From NCBI GenBank assembly GCA_902595625.1, contig CACJQQ010000004.1, positions 1-64,000 on the forward strand: a stretch of DNA of 64,000 bases. Reading direction: 5' to 3'. The number at the start of each line of letters is the position of its first letter. Position 1 is the first letter of the stretch. This document shows positions 24,808 through 33,897 of this stretch, in pieces. The translations under genes and the position numbers were made by a program. This DNA comes from an uncultured Pelagibacteraceae bacterium. Lineage in GTDB: Bacteria; Pseudomonadota; Alphaproteobacteria; Pelagibacterales; Pelagibacteraceae. The notes beneath the pieces were generated by a model that was not told where the DNA came from, ran no database searches, and saw only the letters and a list, made by a program, of their open reading frames with translations.

Positions 24808-26663
24808 TGTTTAAAGGAGATTTTATAAAAAACCTTCCTAAAATATACGGGACCTACACTGGTGGTTTCATAGTATTCATCATTTTGATGGCTATTGCGG
24901 AACAAGCAGGTGTGTCAGCTAAAAACATCGGAGTGATGTTTGTAGCTTTCACGGTTTTGATTTATGCCTTAATCGGTTATTTATCACGAACCATTCAAGT
25001 AGATGCCTACTATGTTGCAGGAAGACAAGTGCCTACCGTATTTAACGGGATGGCAACAGCAGCTGACTGGATGTCAGGTGCTTCATTCGTAGCCTTAGCG
25101 GGTGGAGTTTACTTTGGTGGTTATACTTATATGGCCTTCTTAGTAGGTTGGACAGGTGGATACGTACTTGTTGCAACTTTAATGGCTCCGTACCTAAGAA
25201 AATTTGGATGTTACACAGTTCCTGATTTTATTGGAACACGATACGGTGGTAATCTTGTAAGAGCTTGCGCAGTATTCGTGCTTTTTATAGCATCATTTAC
25301 TTACGTAACTGCACAAATTAACGCTACGGGTACAATTGCTTCTAGAGCTCTTGGAATTCCGTTCGAAGCAGGTGTATGGGTAGGATTAATAAGTATCCTT
25401 ATCTGTTCAATGCTTGGAGGAATGAGAGCTGTAACTTGGACTCAGGTTGCTCAGTACATTGTATTAATCATCGCTTACTTGATACCAGTATTCTGGATCA
25501 GTTCAAACGTTGGTGGAGGAATTTTCCCTCACTTAATGTTAGGTGATGAAGTTGCAAGACTTGGTGAACTTGAACAACAATTTGGACTAGTTAAAAACAG
25601 CGCCGCAGATATGAAAGCAGCTGGGGTACCAGGAGGATTGAAATACATCTCTGGAACTCACTCTGGAGTACCTGAAGGTGGAATGGCTGTCTGGAAATAC
25701 TTATCGTTAGCGATTTGTATGATGGTAGGAACTGCATCGTTACCTCATATCTTAATGAGATACTTTACAACTCCTTCTGTTAGAGCAGCAAGAAAATCAG
25801 TAGCTTGGTCGCTATTCTTTATTTTCTTACTTTACTCTTCAGCGCCTATGTTAGCGACATTGTCTAAGTTGGCATTAATGGATCCAAATCTACCAACTGG
25901 AATTATCGGAAAATCTATTTCTGAAGTTCAGTCGATAGAATGGGTACAAAGATGGTCTGAAGTTAAACAAGTATTTATCGCAGACTTTAATGGTGACGGT
26001 ATACTTCAGTTGAACGAATGGTTCATGAGAGGTGACGTTGTAGTATTAGCTACTCCAGAAGTAGCGGGACTACCGTTTGTAATCTCTGGACTTGTGTTTG
26101 CTGGTGGTATGGCTGCTGCCATGTCAACTGCTGACGGTCTTGTGTTAGCGATATCAAATGCTTTATCTCATGATATTTACTACAAAATCATAGATCCAAA
26201 AGCTGATACAGCTAAAAGACTTTTAGTTGCTCGTGTACTACTAGTAATAATCGGAGCTGCTGGTGCTTACATAGCCTCTTTCAGGCTTACAAGTATCTTA
26301 GGTTCGGTTGCTTGGGCATTCGACTTTGCAATGTCAGGCTTATTCTTCCCACTTGTACTTGGTGTATGGTGGAAGAGAGCTACTAGAGCTGGTGCAATCG
26401 CCGGTATCGTAGCAGGAATTGCTTCAGGAACATTATACTTATTGTGGGTGTTCCCTAAGTTCTCTGTGCCAATATTCGGTGGTGTAAATACTCCATTCTT
26501 AGGTATCGACCACTTAAGATTTGGTTTAATCGGTGCACCAATTTGTTTAGTTGTAATGGTTGTAGTTAGTTTAATGACTAAGGAACCAAGTCCAGCTGTA
26601 CAAAAAATGGTAGACGACACAAGAATACCTACAGGTAAGGCTATTCTTGGTAAGCAACACTAA
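24807..26663 (+). CDS. Sodium:solute symporter, ActP-like (VC_2705 subfamily)
   Basis: Large subunit of an SSS-family Na+/solute symporter, 618 aa with about 13 membrane helices. SSS landmarks are YYVAGRQVPTVFNGMATAADWMSGASF, GFVVLF-type helices, SLPHILMRYFTTPSVRAARKS and the late GGMAAAMSTADGLVLAISNALSHD. Between helices near residues 392-404 is an EF-hand-like loop DFNGDGILQLNEW, which I recall in other members of this subfamily. The substrate is likely acetate or a related short monocarboxylate, given the acs gene nearby. Base composition and C-ending codons differ from most neighbours, suggesting high expression. A terminator follows. Confidence 0.9.
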   Translation: MFKGDFIKNLPKIYGTYTGGFIVFIILMAIAEQAGVSAKNIGVMFVAFTVLIYALIGYLSRTIQVDAYYVAGRQVPTVFNGMATAADWMSGASFVALAGGVYFGGYTYMAFLVGWTGGYVLVATLMAPYLRKFGCYTVPDFIGTRYGGNLVRACAVFVLFIASFTYVTAQINATGTIASRALGIPFEAGVWVGLISILICSMLGGMRAVTWTQVAQYIVLIIAYLIPVFWISSNVGGGIFPHLMLGDEVARLGELEQQFGLVKNSAADMKAAGVPGGLKYISGTHSGVPEGGMAVWKYLSLAICMMVGTASLPHILMRYFTTPSVRAARKSVAWSLFFIFLLYSSAPMLATLSKLALMDPNLPTGIIGKSISEVQSIEWVQRWSEVKQVFIADFNGDGILQLNEWFMRGDVVVLATPEVAGLPFVISGLVFAGGMAAAMSTADGLVLAISNALSHDIYYKIIDPKADTAKRLLVARVLLVIIGAAGAYIASFRLTSILGSVAWAFDFAMSGLFFPLVLGVWWKRATRAGAIAGIVAGIASGTLYLLWVFPKFSVPIFGGVNTPFLGIDHLRFGLIGAPICLVVMVVVSLMTKEPSPAVQKMVDDTRIPTGKAILGKQH

Positions 26664-26682
26664 AAAATAATTATTTTGAATT

Positions 26683-26714
26683 AAAAGGGGCGATTTTTTC
26701 GCCCCTTTTTTTTT
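26683..26714 (+). terminator. Intrinsic terminator of the symporter operon
   Basis: AAAAGGGGCGA pairs with TCGCCCCTTTT across a 5-base T loop, followed by an uninterrupted T-run to 26714. It lies 19 bases after the symporter stop. It is one of only two textbook intrinsic terminators I see in the window. Confidence 0.93.
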
Positions 26715-26739
26715 ACCTAAATCATGATATTTTAAAAAT

Positions 26740-27075
26740 ATGATACCTACTTGGGCAATTGTCTTAGATTACGTGCTAGGAACTATTATGTGGACCTTAA
26801 TAGGTCGAGCGTTCATGAACATTTTTCAAAGAGAGGATTCTACATTCTTTTTTATGAGAGTTTTTGTTAAATACACTAATCCAATTATCAATTTATTTAA
26901 GTTTATCACTCCCAGTTTTTTATTCGGACCGTTTATAGCTCTTTACGTCGCTTGGTTTTTTTATTTATTTAGGTTTTACGCAATGCCTTATATTTTAGGC
27001 TATGATGTATGGGGAATGCTTGCATTTCCACTTGAAAGTGATTTTTCGAGACAACTTTATCAATTATTCAACTAA
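26740..27075 (+). CDS. Small membrane protein of unknown function, YggT-like layout
   Basis: A 111-aa protein with hydrophobic segments near residues 5-25, 52-85 and 88-98. I do not recognise the family firmly. The layout, especially RVFVKYTNPIINLFKFITPSF between two helices, loosely resembles YggT proteins, where an 'LTxP' block sits at the same place. It begins 25 bases after the symporter terminator, so it needs its own promoter or read-through. It is co-oriented with rpe 47 bases downstream. Confidence 0.7.
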   Translation: MIPTWAIVLDYVLGTIMWTLIGRAFMNIFQREDSTFFFMRVFVKYTNPIINLFKFITPSFLFGPFIALYVAWFFYLFRFYAMPYILGYDVWGMLAFPLESDFSRQLYQLFN

Positions 27076-27122
27076 TATCTTAATTTTTTTGACAAAGTTT
27101 GAGTTTAAAATATAAACAAAGT

Positions 27123-27785
27123 ATGAGTGGCTTGATTAAAATTTCTCCTTCAATTTTATCTGCTGATTTCAGCAAATTAGGAAATGAAGTTATATCTTTG
27201 GAGAAAGCTGGCGCAGATTATATTCATATTGACGTAATGGACGGACATTTCGTGCCAAATCTTACTATTGGTCCTGAAGTTATAAAAAAATTAAGACCCC
27301 TAACAAAAAAAACATTTGATGTTCATTTGATGATTTCACCTGTAGATAATTTTATAAAAGATTTTGCAAATGCTGGTGCGGATATTATTACTTTTCACCC
27401 AGAAGCTACTCCTGATGTTTCAAAAACAATTAAGTTGATAAAAGATCAAAATAAAAAAGTCGGTATCTCTTTAAAACCAAAATCAAAAGTTGATTTAATC
27501 ATAGATTATTTAAATCAAATTGATTTAGTTTTGATCATGAGTGTTGAACCAGGATTTGGTGGACAAAAATTTATGCCAGAGGTTTTAGAAAAAACAAAAA
27601 CTATCAGAAATCTAATCAATGAAAAAAACTTAAACGTTGACGTCGAAATTGATGGCGGTATTAATTTTAAAAATTGTTCTAAAGCAAAAGATGCAGGTGC
27701 AAATATACTTGTATCAGGGTCTACAGTGTTTAAAGAAAATGAAGGTGACCTTAAAAAAAATATAGAAATTCTCAGAAACAGTTGA
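27123..27785 (+). CDS. rpe: Ribulose-phosphate 3-epimerase
   Basis: Interconverts ribulose-5-P and xylulose-5-P in the pentose phosphate pathway (220 aa). Signature blocks are ISPSILSADFSKLG, HIDVMDGHFVPNLTIGP, FDVHLMIS, MSVEPGFGGQKFMPEVLEK, EIDGGIN and LVSGSTVF. A TTG 8 codons upstream is open, but the ATG at 27123 gives the standard N-terminus. It forms a plus-strand run with the heparinase-like gene (3-base gap) and purH. Confidence 0.96.
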   Translation: MSGLIKISPSILSADFSKLGNEVISLEKAGADYIHIDVMDGHFVPNLTIGPEVIKKLRPLTKKTFDVHLMISPVDNFIKDFANAGADIITFHPEATPDVSKTIKLIKDQNKKVGISLKPKSKVDLIIDYLNQIDLVLIMSVEPGFGGQKFMPEVLEKTKTIRNLINEKNLNVDVEIDGGINFKNCSKAKDAGANILVSGSTVFKENEGDLKKNIEILRNS

Positions 27786-27788
27786 TAA

Positions 27789-29426
27789 ATGTTTGGCCTG
27801 AAAAGCGTCTATTTTTATTTAATTGCTTGTCAAATTATTTTAGTAAAATTTTTCAAAAAATTATATTTTTCGTCTAAAAATTACAACAAATCTTTAGAAA
27901 CTAAGACACCACAACAGGTATACTATAATCCTAATCCTTTCTTACTCTCTATAATTACTTCTTACAATAACCAATCATTTAAAATAAATGAAATCGATCC
28001 AAATATTTTTTGGTTGGAAGATAAAAAGAAAGATACAGAACAAATGCATAATTTTTTTTGGTTAAATCTTATTGATAGAAAATCTGATCATAAAAAATTA
28101 AAAAAAATTATTTTTATCTGGATGTTGAAAAATTCAAAATATAAAAAAGAAATATGGGAAACCTCAACATTAAGCGGTAGAGTAATAAGCTGGGTTTTAA
28201 ATATAGATATCATTTTAACAAATTGTACTTTTGAATTTAAAAAAAATTTTTTTGATTGTATTATCAGTCAAACTAACCACTTAAAAAAAAATATTAGATT
28301 TGAAAAAAATTTTACAAAAAAAATTAAAATATTAACCGCCATAATTTTAACTGGCCTCGTTTTTAAGGAGTACGAAGAAAATTTCGATATTGGCATAAAA
28401 GAATTAGAGGCGCTTGTTAAATCTTATTTTGATAAAAATGGTTTTCCGCTATCAAGAAATCCATATGATTTAGTTTATTTTTTCAAATATTTTATATTTT
28501 GCAAAGAGGCAATCAAAGATAGCCAAAAATATGTACCAGAATTTTTAGATGATATCTTAAAAAAAAACTTAAATTGTATCCATTATATAAAGACACCAGA
28601 CAATCAACTTCCTCTATTTAATGGGGCTGTCTCACTCAGTCTAGATCAAATTCAAAAGTATTTAGATAATTTTAAACCGGATAACAAAATAGATAATTAT
28701 GGAGGTTTATTTAAAGTTAAACATAAAAATCATTTCTTTCTTGTAGATATTGATAAGCCTCCTCAGAAAAAATTTTCAAAATCTTATCAGTCAGGGCCAC
28801 TGTCCTTTGAATATTTTTTAGACGGCGTGAAAATAATTACCAATTCAGGATTCGGAAGTCAGATTTCAAAAAAAACTGAATTACTTAGCAGATTAACCGC
28901 TTGCCAATCGACTTTGACAATAAATGATACCTCCATTACAAAATTTGAAAAAAATAAGATGGTTAGCAAAGTGTTTGGAAACTCAATTAAAGATAGTTTT
29001 AAATCATTTGATTTTCATACGATAAAAGAGGGTGGCTTAATAGGATTCTCAGGATCTAACAACGGCTATGAGAAAAAGTTTGGATGCACTCACAAAAGAG
29101 AGATATATTTAGATAAAGAAAAAAATTACCTTATAGGCAAAGATACTATTTTTAAAGAAAAGGATGGGTATCCGATAAGATATGCTTTTAGATTTCACAT
29201 AAATCCTGACCTGAGTGTTGTAAAAACTATGAGTGGAAATAGTGCTTTAATTCAAATTTCCAAAAATAAATCATTAATCTTTACTATTAAAGATGAGAAT
29301 TTAAATATTGAGAAAAGTATATTTATGGGTGAAAAAAAAATAATTGATAGTGCTTGTATAACAATTAGTGGTAATTTAGTTAATAAAAATAAAATCTTTA
29401 ACTGGGAAATTAAAAAAAGTATTTAA
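27789..29426 (+). CDS. Heparinase II/III-like protein
   Basis: A 545-aa protein with an N-terminal alpha-helical half (WLEDKKKDTEQMHNFFWLNLIDR, then SGRVISWVLN) and a C-terminal beta-rich half containing QSGPLSFEYFLDG and KREIYLDKEKNYLIGKD. This matches the heparinase II/III family arrangement of helical toroid plus beta-sandwich. In alphaproteobacteria a gene of this family commonly sits between rpe and purH and has no proven substrate; an envelope polysaccharide role is possible. No clear signal peptide is seen, though the N-terminus is hydrophobic. Very A-rich and Lys-rich. Confidence 0.82.
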   Translation: MFGLKSVYFYLIACQIILVKFFKKLYFSSKNYNKSLETKTPQQVYYNPNPFLLSIITSYNNQSFKINEIDPNIFWLEDKKKDTEQMHNFFWLNLIDRKSDHKKLKKIIFIWMLKNSKYKKEIWETSTLSGRVISWVLNIDIILTNCTFEFKKNFFDCIISQTNHLKKNIRFEKNFTKKIKILTAIILTGLVFKEYEENFDIGIKELEALVKSYFDKNGFPLSRNPYDLVYFFKYFIFCKEAIKDSQKYVPEFLDDILKKNLNCIHYIKTPDNQLPLFNGAVSLSLDQIQKYLDNFKPDNKIDNYGGLFKVKHKNHFFLVDIDKPPQKKFSKSYQSGPLSFEYFLDGVKIITNSGFGSQISKKTELLSRLTACQSTLTINDTSITKFEKNKMVSKVFGNSIKDSFKSFDFHTIKEGGLIGFSGSNNGYEKKFGCTHKREIYLDKEKNYLIGKDTIFKEKDGYPIRYAFRFHINPDLSVVKTMSGNSALIQISKNKSLIFTIKDENLNIEKSIFMGEKKIIDSACITISGNLVNKNKIFNWEIKKSI

Positions 29427-29428
29427 TA

Positions 29429-30979
29429 ATGAATGTAAAAGTAAAAAACGCTTTAATATCTGTTTCGAATAAAGAGAGCTTGGTTTCACTACTCAAAACT
29501 TTGAAAAAATATAATATTAACATTATTAGCTCCGGAGGTACTTATGCCGCTATTAAGAAATTAGGTTATAAATGCACAGAATTGTCTAAGTACACAGGTT
29601 TTAAAGAAATGCTAGATGGAAGAGTTAAAACTCTTCATCCCAAAATCCATGCTGGAATTCTTCACGATAGACAAAATAAAAAACATAAGAGCGAAATGTC
29701 TAAACAAAATTTTCCTCCTATTGATCTTATTGTAGTCAATTTTTATCCATTTCAAAAAATAGTTACTAGCAAACAAAATCCAAAGCAAATTATTGAAAAT
29801 ATAGATATAGGGGGTCCTACTATGGTTAGAGCCGCTGCTAAAAATTTTAAGAATGTAACGATAGTAACTAATAGAAATGACTATGGAGCATTAATAAAAG
29901 AATTAGAAAAAACAAGGGGGAAAACTTCTTTGAAATTTAGAGAATTAATGTCATCAAAAGCATTTGGTCTAACTGCATACTACGATGCTATGATTGCTAA
30001 TTGGTTTAATGAAAAACTCAAAATTCAATTTCCAGAGAGAAAAACAATTTTTGGTAGAAAACTGGAAAAATTAAGGTACGGAGAAAACCCTCATCAACAA
30101 AGTTCTATATATGTAAATGATTATGATGATAAACAACTAGGATTTAATCAAATTCACGGAAAAGAACTAAGTTATAATAATTACAGTGACATGTTTGCAT
30201 CTTTGGAAATTTTAAATTCACTTAAAAAAAAATCAGGCACTGTTATTATCAAGCATGCTAATCCATGTGGGGTCTCTGAAAATAAATCACCGTTAGTTTC
30301 TTTTAAAAATGCTTATTCTTCTGATCCAATAAGTGCTTTTGGTGGAGTTATTGCTTGTAATTATAAAATCAACGTAAAAATTGCTTCTGAAATTAGTAAA
30401 AATTTTTTAGAAGTTTTACTAGCTAAAGGTTTTGATATAGAATCTTTAAAAATATTAAAGAAAAAAAAAAACTTACGTATAATCGATATTTCTAATTTTA
30501 AGTTAAAAAATCTTATTTCAATAAAATCATTCGAAAGATCTTTCTTGTTACAATCTAAAGATAATATTGTTATAGATAGAAAAAAATTGAAATGTGTCAC
30601 CAAGTTAAAACCTAGTAAAAAGGAATTAGCTGAAATTCAATTTGCTTATAATGTTTGTAAACACGTAAAATCCAACGCTATAGTGATTTGTAATAATTTT
30701 TCAACAATAGGCATTGGTGCTGGACAACCAAGTCGATTAGATAGCTGCAAAATTGCAGTACAAAAAGCCAAGCAATTTCAATTTTCAAAAATTAAAAATT
30801 CTATAGCTGCGTCTGACGCTTTTTTTCCTTTTGTTGACGGGATAAATATTCTTATAAAAGCTGGAGTGAAAACCATTATCCAACCAGGTGGATCAATTAG
30901 AGATCAAGAAGTTATAAATGCTGCTGATAAAGCAAAAGTTAAAATGTTTTTTACCGGAATAAGACACTTTAATCATTAA
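29429..30979 (+). CDS. purH: Bifunctional AICAR transformylase/IMP cyclohydrolase
   Basis: Catalyses the last two steps of IMP synthesis (516 aa). The N-terminal cyclohydrolase domain shows ALISVSNKESLVSLL, ISSGGTYAAIK, DGRVKTLHPKIHAGIL and NIDIGGPTMVRAAAKN. The C-terminal transformylase domain shows LRYGENPHQQSSIY, KHANPCGVSE, SAFGGVIACN, IGAGQPSRLDS, SDAFFPFVDG and IQPGGSIRDQEVI. It uses 10-formyl-THF, whose supply includes FolD. It overlaps convergent phhB by 4 bp at the stop codons. Confidence 0.97.
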   Translation: MNVKVKNALISVSNKESLVSLLKTLKKYNINIISSGGTYAAIKKLGYKCTELSKYTGFKEMLDGRVKTLHPKIHAGILHDRQNKKHKSEMSKQNFPPIDLIVVNFYPFQKIVTSKQNPKQIIENIDIGGPTMVRAAAKNFKNVTIVTNRNDYGALIKELEKTRGKTSLKFRELMSSKAFGLTAYYDAMIANWFNEKLKIQFPERKTIFGRKLEKLRYGENPHQQSSIYVNDYDDKQLGFNQIHGKELSYNNYSDMFASLEILNSLKKKSGTVIIKHANPCGVSENKSPLVSFKNAYSSDPISAFGGVIACNYKINVKIASEISKNFLEVLLAKGFDIESLKILKKKKNLRIIDISNFKLKNLISIKSFERSFLLQSKDNIVIDRKKLKCVTKLKPSKKELAEIQFAYNVCKHVKSNAIVICNNFSTIGIGAGQPSRLDSCKIAVQKAKQFQFSKIKNSIAASDAFFPFVDGINILIKAGVKTIIQPGGSIRDQEVINAADKAKVKMFFTGIRHFNH

Positions 30980-31314
30980 TTAATTTTATCTATTTTTGCA
31001 GCTAATATAAAATCACTTTCTGCAAGTCCTTTTATAGAATGTGTAAATATTTTTACTTTACAGTAACCCCAACCAAAAGAGATATCGGGATGATGATTTT
31101 CTTCTTCAGCTATAGTTCCAACTGTATTGACAAATTTTTGACTTTCTTCAAAATTTTTAAACTTAAAATCTTTAATTAAATAAAAACTTTTATCATTATT
31201 AATTTTTACATCCCAACCATCAACTTTTTTTAAGTATTTGTGGATTTCGCTTTTGTCAAAAGGTGGAATGTTTCCTTCACAGGCTACGCATTTTTTTTTT
31301 GATAAATCGTCCAT
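30976..31314 (-). CDS. phhB: Pterin-4a-carbinolamine dehydratase
   Basis: Small enzyme (112 aa) recycling 4a-hydroxy-tetrahydrobiopterin, also known as DCoH. The signature EEENHHPDISFGWGYCKVKIFTHSIKGL is evident and carries the paired active-site His residues. An N-terminal CxxC-containing stretch (KKCVACEGNIPPF) precedes the domain. No phenylalanine hydroxylase gene is in the window. The ATG lies 22 bases downstream of the tRNA-Gly 3' end on the same strand with no terminator between, so read-through from the tRNA promoter is likely. Confidence 0.92.
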   Translation of the reverse strand: MDDLSKKKCVACEGNIPPFDKSEIHKYLKKVDGWDVKINNDKSFYLIKDFKFKNFEESQKFVNTVGTIAEEENHHPDISFGWGYCKVKIFTHSIKGLAESDFILAAKIDKIN

Positions 31315-31336
31315 TTTAAAATTTGTAAACTTATTT

Positions 31337-31411
31337 TGGAGCGGGCAAAGGGGTTCGAACCCTCGACCTTCTCGTTGGCAACGAGACGCTCTACCACTGA
31401 GCTATGCCCGC
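31337..31411 (-). tRNA. tRNA-Gly (anticodon GCC)
   Basis: Reads 5' to 3' on the minus strand as a complete cloverleaf. A 7-bp acceptor stem GCGGGCA/TGCCCGC, a D-arm with AGCTCAGTGGTAGAGC, a 5-bp anticodon stem TCTCG/CGAGA with loop TTGCCAA (anticodon GCC), and a T-arm GAGGGTTCGAACCCC-type loop are all present. Discriminator T is followed by an encoded CCA (31337-31339). It decodes GGC/GGU glycine codons. A strong promoter lies just upstream, and phhB follows within 22 bases. Confidence 0.97.
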
Positions 31412-31420
31412 AATTTTTTA

Positions 31421-31450
31421 AGTATAGTACACACTCTTGTCGATGGTCAA
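31421..31450 (-). promoter_or_regulatory. Sigma70-type promoter of tRNA-Gly
   Basis: On the minus strand a -35 TTGACC (31450-31445) and a -10 TATACT (31426-31421) are separated by 18 bases. Each box differs from consensus at one position. The -10 ends 9 bases before the tRNA 5' end, giving a very short leader. This is the best consensus promoter I see in the window. Confidence 0.8.
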
Positions 31451-31502
31451 CCATTATAAAATGACGCTACCTACATGCTAATTTTTTTTATATAATATTA
31501 TT

Positions 31503-32120
31503 ATGAAAAAATTTCCAAATGTTATTCCGGTATTTCCATTAAGTGGTGTCATATATTTTCCTAAAACTAACCTACCTCTCAACATTTTCGAACAAAGATA
31601 CCTTAACTTAGTCAATGATGCATACAATAAAGATAAATTAATGGGCATGGTTCAATCTAAAAAAGAAGGTAACGCCGTTTATGATGTCGGATGCTTAGGA
31701 AAAATAAGTGATTATCAAAAAAGTAAAGATGGTAGAATTTTAATTAATCTTACAGGTATCTCTAGATTTAAAATTTTAAAAGAGATCAACAGTAATAAAT
31801 TGTATAGAGAATTTCAGGTAGATTATAAAAATTTTATTGAAGATACTAATGATCAAACAAGTGAAATTAATGCCTTTTCATTAATGGAAAAAGTTAAAAA
31901 TTTTTTCAAAAAAAATGGTCTCCTTCTTAATTGGAAAGAATTTGAAAAATTAGATAACATGCAAAAAATAAACACCTTGGCGATGGTTGCCCCTATTACA
32001 AATGAAGAAAAGCAAAAACTGCTTGAGTCAATTTCTATCGAAAATAAAGTTAAAACTCTTGAAAGTATAATTAGTTTTTATTTGTATGAAACAGGATTAA
32101 ATAATCAAACAATTCAATGA
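31503..32120 (+). CDS. LON substrate-binding domain protein
   Basis: Stand-alone Lon N-terminal (PUA-like) domain, 205 aa, without the ATPase or protease parts. The start NVIPVFPLSGVIYFPKTNLPLNIFEQRYLNLV is diagnostic, and GCLGKISDYQKSKDGRILINLTGISRF follows. Such proteins are widespread in Proteobacteria and may bind peptides or unfolded proteins; the function is unproven. Its stop faces that of rho two bases away. Confidence 0.88.
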   Translation: MKKFPNVIPVFPLSGVIYFPKTNLPLNIFEQRYLNLVNDAYNKDKLMGMVQSKKEGNAVYDVGCLGKISDYQKSKDGRILINLTGISRFKILKEINSNKLYREFQVDYKNFIEDTNDQTSEINAFSLMEKVKNFFKKNGLLLNWKEFEKLDNMQKINTLAMVAPITNEEKQKLLESISIENKVKTLESIISFYLYETGLNNQTIQ

Positions 32121-32122
32121 TT

Positions 32123-33397
32123 TTAATTTGCTGACTTATTCATAGAGTCAAAGAAGTCAGCATTATTTTTTGTATTTTTTAGTTTTGCAATAAGAAACTC
32201 TATACCATCCATTGTTCCCATAGGGCTAATAATTCTTCTTAAAACATTCATTTTAGATAAATCATCTTTTTCAAATAAAAGCTCCTCTCTTCTTGTGCCT
32301 GATCTAGTAATATCCAGCGCAGGATAAATTCTTTTATCTGCAACTTTTCTATCAAGAATTAACTCTGAATTACCAGTACCTTTGAATTCTTCAAAAATTA
32401 CCTCATCCATTCTACTACCAGTATCGATTAAAGCCGTAGAGATTATTGTGAGCGATCCACCTTCTTCAACATTTCTTGCAGCCCCGAAAAATCTTTTTGG
32501 CCTTTGTAATGCATTTGCATCAACACCTCCTGTTAAAACCTTTCCCGAACTTGGAATTACTGCATTATAAGCTCTTCCTAGTCGAGTAATGGAGTCTAAT
32601 AAAATCACTACATCTTTTTTATGTTCCACTAATCTTTTAGCTTTCTCTATAACCATTTCAGCAACAGCAACGTGCCTTGAAGCAGGTTCATCAAAAGTTG
32701 AAGCTACAACTTCTCCTTTTACGGATCTTTGCATATCCGTAACTTCCTCTGGTCTTTCATCTATTAATAAAACCATTAAATAACATTCAGGATGATTTGC
32801 TGTAATTGATTGGGCAATATTCTGAAGAATTATTGTTTTTCCCGCTCTTGGAGGGGATACAATTAGTGATCTTTGGCCTTTGCCAATAGGGCTTACTAAG
32901 TCGATCAGTCTAGCTGTATTGTCAGGTTTTTTTTCAATTTTTGTTGTTTCAACTTCCAGCTTAATCCTCTCATTCGGATATAACGGTGTTAAATTATCAA
33001 ATGCAATTTTATTTTTTCCTTTTTCAGGTTCATCAAAGTTAATCTTGTTTACTTTCAGTAAAGCAAAATATCTCTCCGCATCTTTAGGCCCTCTTATTTC
33101 ACCCTCCACAGAGTCTCCTGTTCGTAAACCAAACCTTCTTATTTGACTTGGGCTTACATAAATATCGTCAGGACCAGGCAAATAATTAGACTCTATCGCT
33201 CTCAAAAAACCGAACCCATCTTGTAAAACTTCTAGCACACCCGTAGCTGTAATTTGTTCATTTTTTTCTGCTAATTTTTTTAGGATAGCAAAAAGTATTT
33301 CTTGTTTTCTAAGAGTGCTTGGGTTTTCTATACCTAGATTTTCGGCTTCAATAATTAGCTCTGCAGGGTTTTTTTGCTTTAATTCTTGTAAATTCAT
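32123..33397 (-). CDS. rho: Transcription termination factor Rho
   Basis: Hexameric RNA-dependent ATPase terminating transcription (424 aa). The N-terminal helical part ([15 protein letters not shown]) is followed by the RNA-binding cold-shock domain [14 protein letters not shown]. The Walker A region reads [16 protein letters not shown], Walker [17 protein letters not shown], and the Q/R-loops are normal. It is preceded by hemJ on the same strand after a 66-bp gap. The scarcity of intrinsic terminators in the window suggests heavy reliance on Rho. Confidence 0.97.
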   Translation of the reverse strand: MNLQELKQKNPAELIIEAENLGIENPSTLRKQEILFAILKKLAEKNEQITATGVLEVLQDGFGFLRAIESNYLPGPDDIYVSPSQIRRFGLRTGDSVEGEIRGPKDAERYFALLKVNKINFDEPEKGKNKIAFDNLTPLYPNERIKLEVETTKIEKKPDNTARLIDLVSPIGKGQRSLIVSPPRAGKTIILQNIAQSITANHPECYLMVLLIDERPEEVTDMQRSVKGEVVASTFDEPASRHVAVAEMVIEKAKRLVEHKKDVVILLDSITRLGRAYNAVIPSSGKVLTGGVDANALQRPKRFFGAARNVEEGGSLTIISTALIDTGSRMDEVIFEEFKGTGNSELILDRKVADKRIYPALDITRSGTRREELLFEKDDLSKMNVLRRIISPMGTMDGIEFLIAKLKNTKNNADFFDSMNKSAN

Positions 33398-33463
33398 GTG
33401 ATTTTATTGATTAATAGGAAAGTACTAAAAATATATGGCTTTTTTTAAAAAATTCAAGGCTTT

Positions 33464-33895
33464 TTATAATGGCTTAAAAACAACAACAAATATAACAACA
33501 ATAAGTATAATCGTCGGAATTTCATTAATTATTCTATAAAATTTAGATGTTTTGGTATTTTGAGCTATCGCAAAATCACCTACATATTTGCCAAGCAAGA
33601 AATGGTAATAAGTAAGTATTATTACTAATGCAGTTTTTATTTGCATCCATAGTTCAGAAAAAACGTTAAATCCTAAAGAATGAATTAACAAAAATCCAAA
33701 CAACCAAGAAAGTAACATGGCAGGCATCATTATGTAATTGTAAAGTTTTCGTTCCATAGTTTTAAAAACGTTTTTTTGTGAATCATGAGTAGCTTCAGCA
33801 TGATAAACAAATATACGCGGCAGATACAACAAACCGGCCATCCAAGATATAACTGCGATTAAATGTAATGATTTAAATAAAAGATAAAAGTTCAT
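33464..33895 (-). CDS. hemJ: Protoporphyrinogen IX oxidase HemJ
   Basis: Membrane protein (143 aa, UPF0093) oxidising protoporphyrinogen IX to protoporphyrin IX. It shows four or five helices, with the conserved His in FKSLHLIAVISWMAGLLYLPRIFVYH and the paired basic/His residues around MERKLYNYIMMPAM. An ATG at 33895 is preferred over a TTG two codons upstream. It follows hemH by 2 bases, placing the penultimate haem enzyme with the last one. Confidence 0.92.
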   Translation of the reverse strand: MNFYLLFKSLHLIAVISWMAGLLYLPRIFVYHAEATHDSQKNVFKTMERKLYNYIMMPAMLLSWLFGFLLIHSLGFNVFSELWMQIKTALVIILTYYHFLLGKYVGDFAIAQNTKTSKFYRIINEIPTIILIVVIFVVVFKPL

Positions 33896-33897
33896 AA

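Noticed and set aside
26267-26620. Minus-strand frame opposite the symporter 3' end
   Set aside because: Shadow of a gene with strong codon bias, which lengthens antisense frames by chance.
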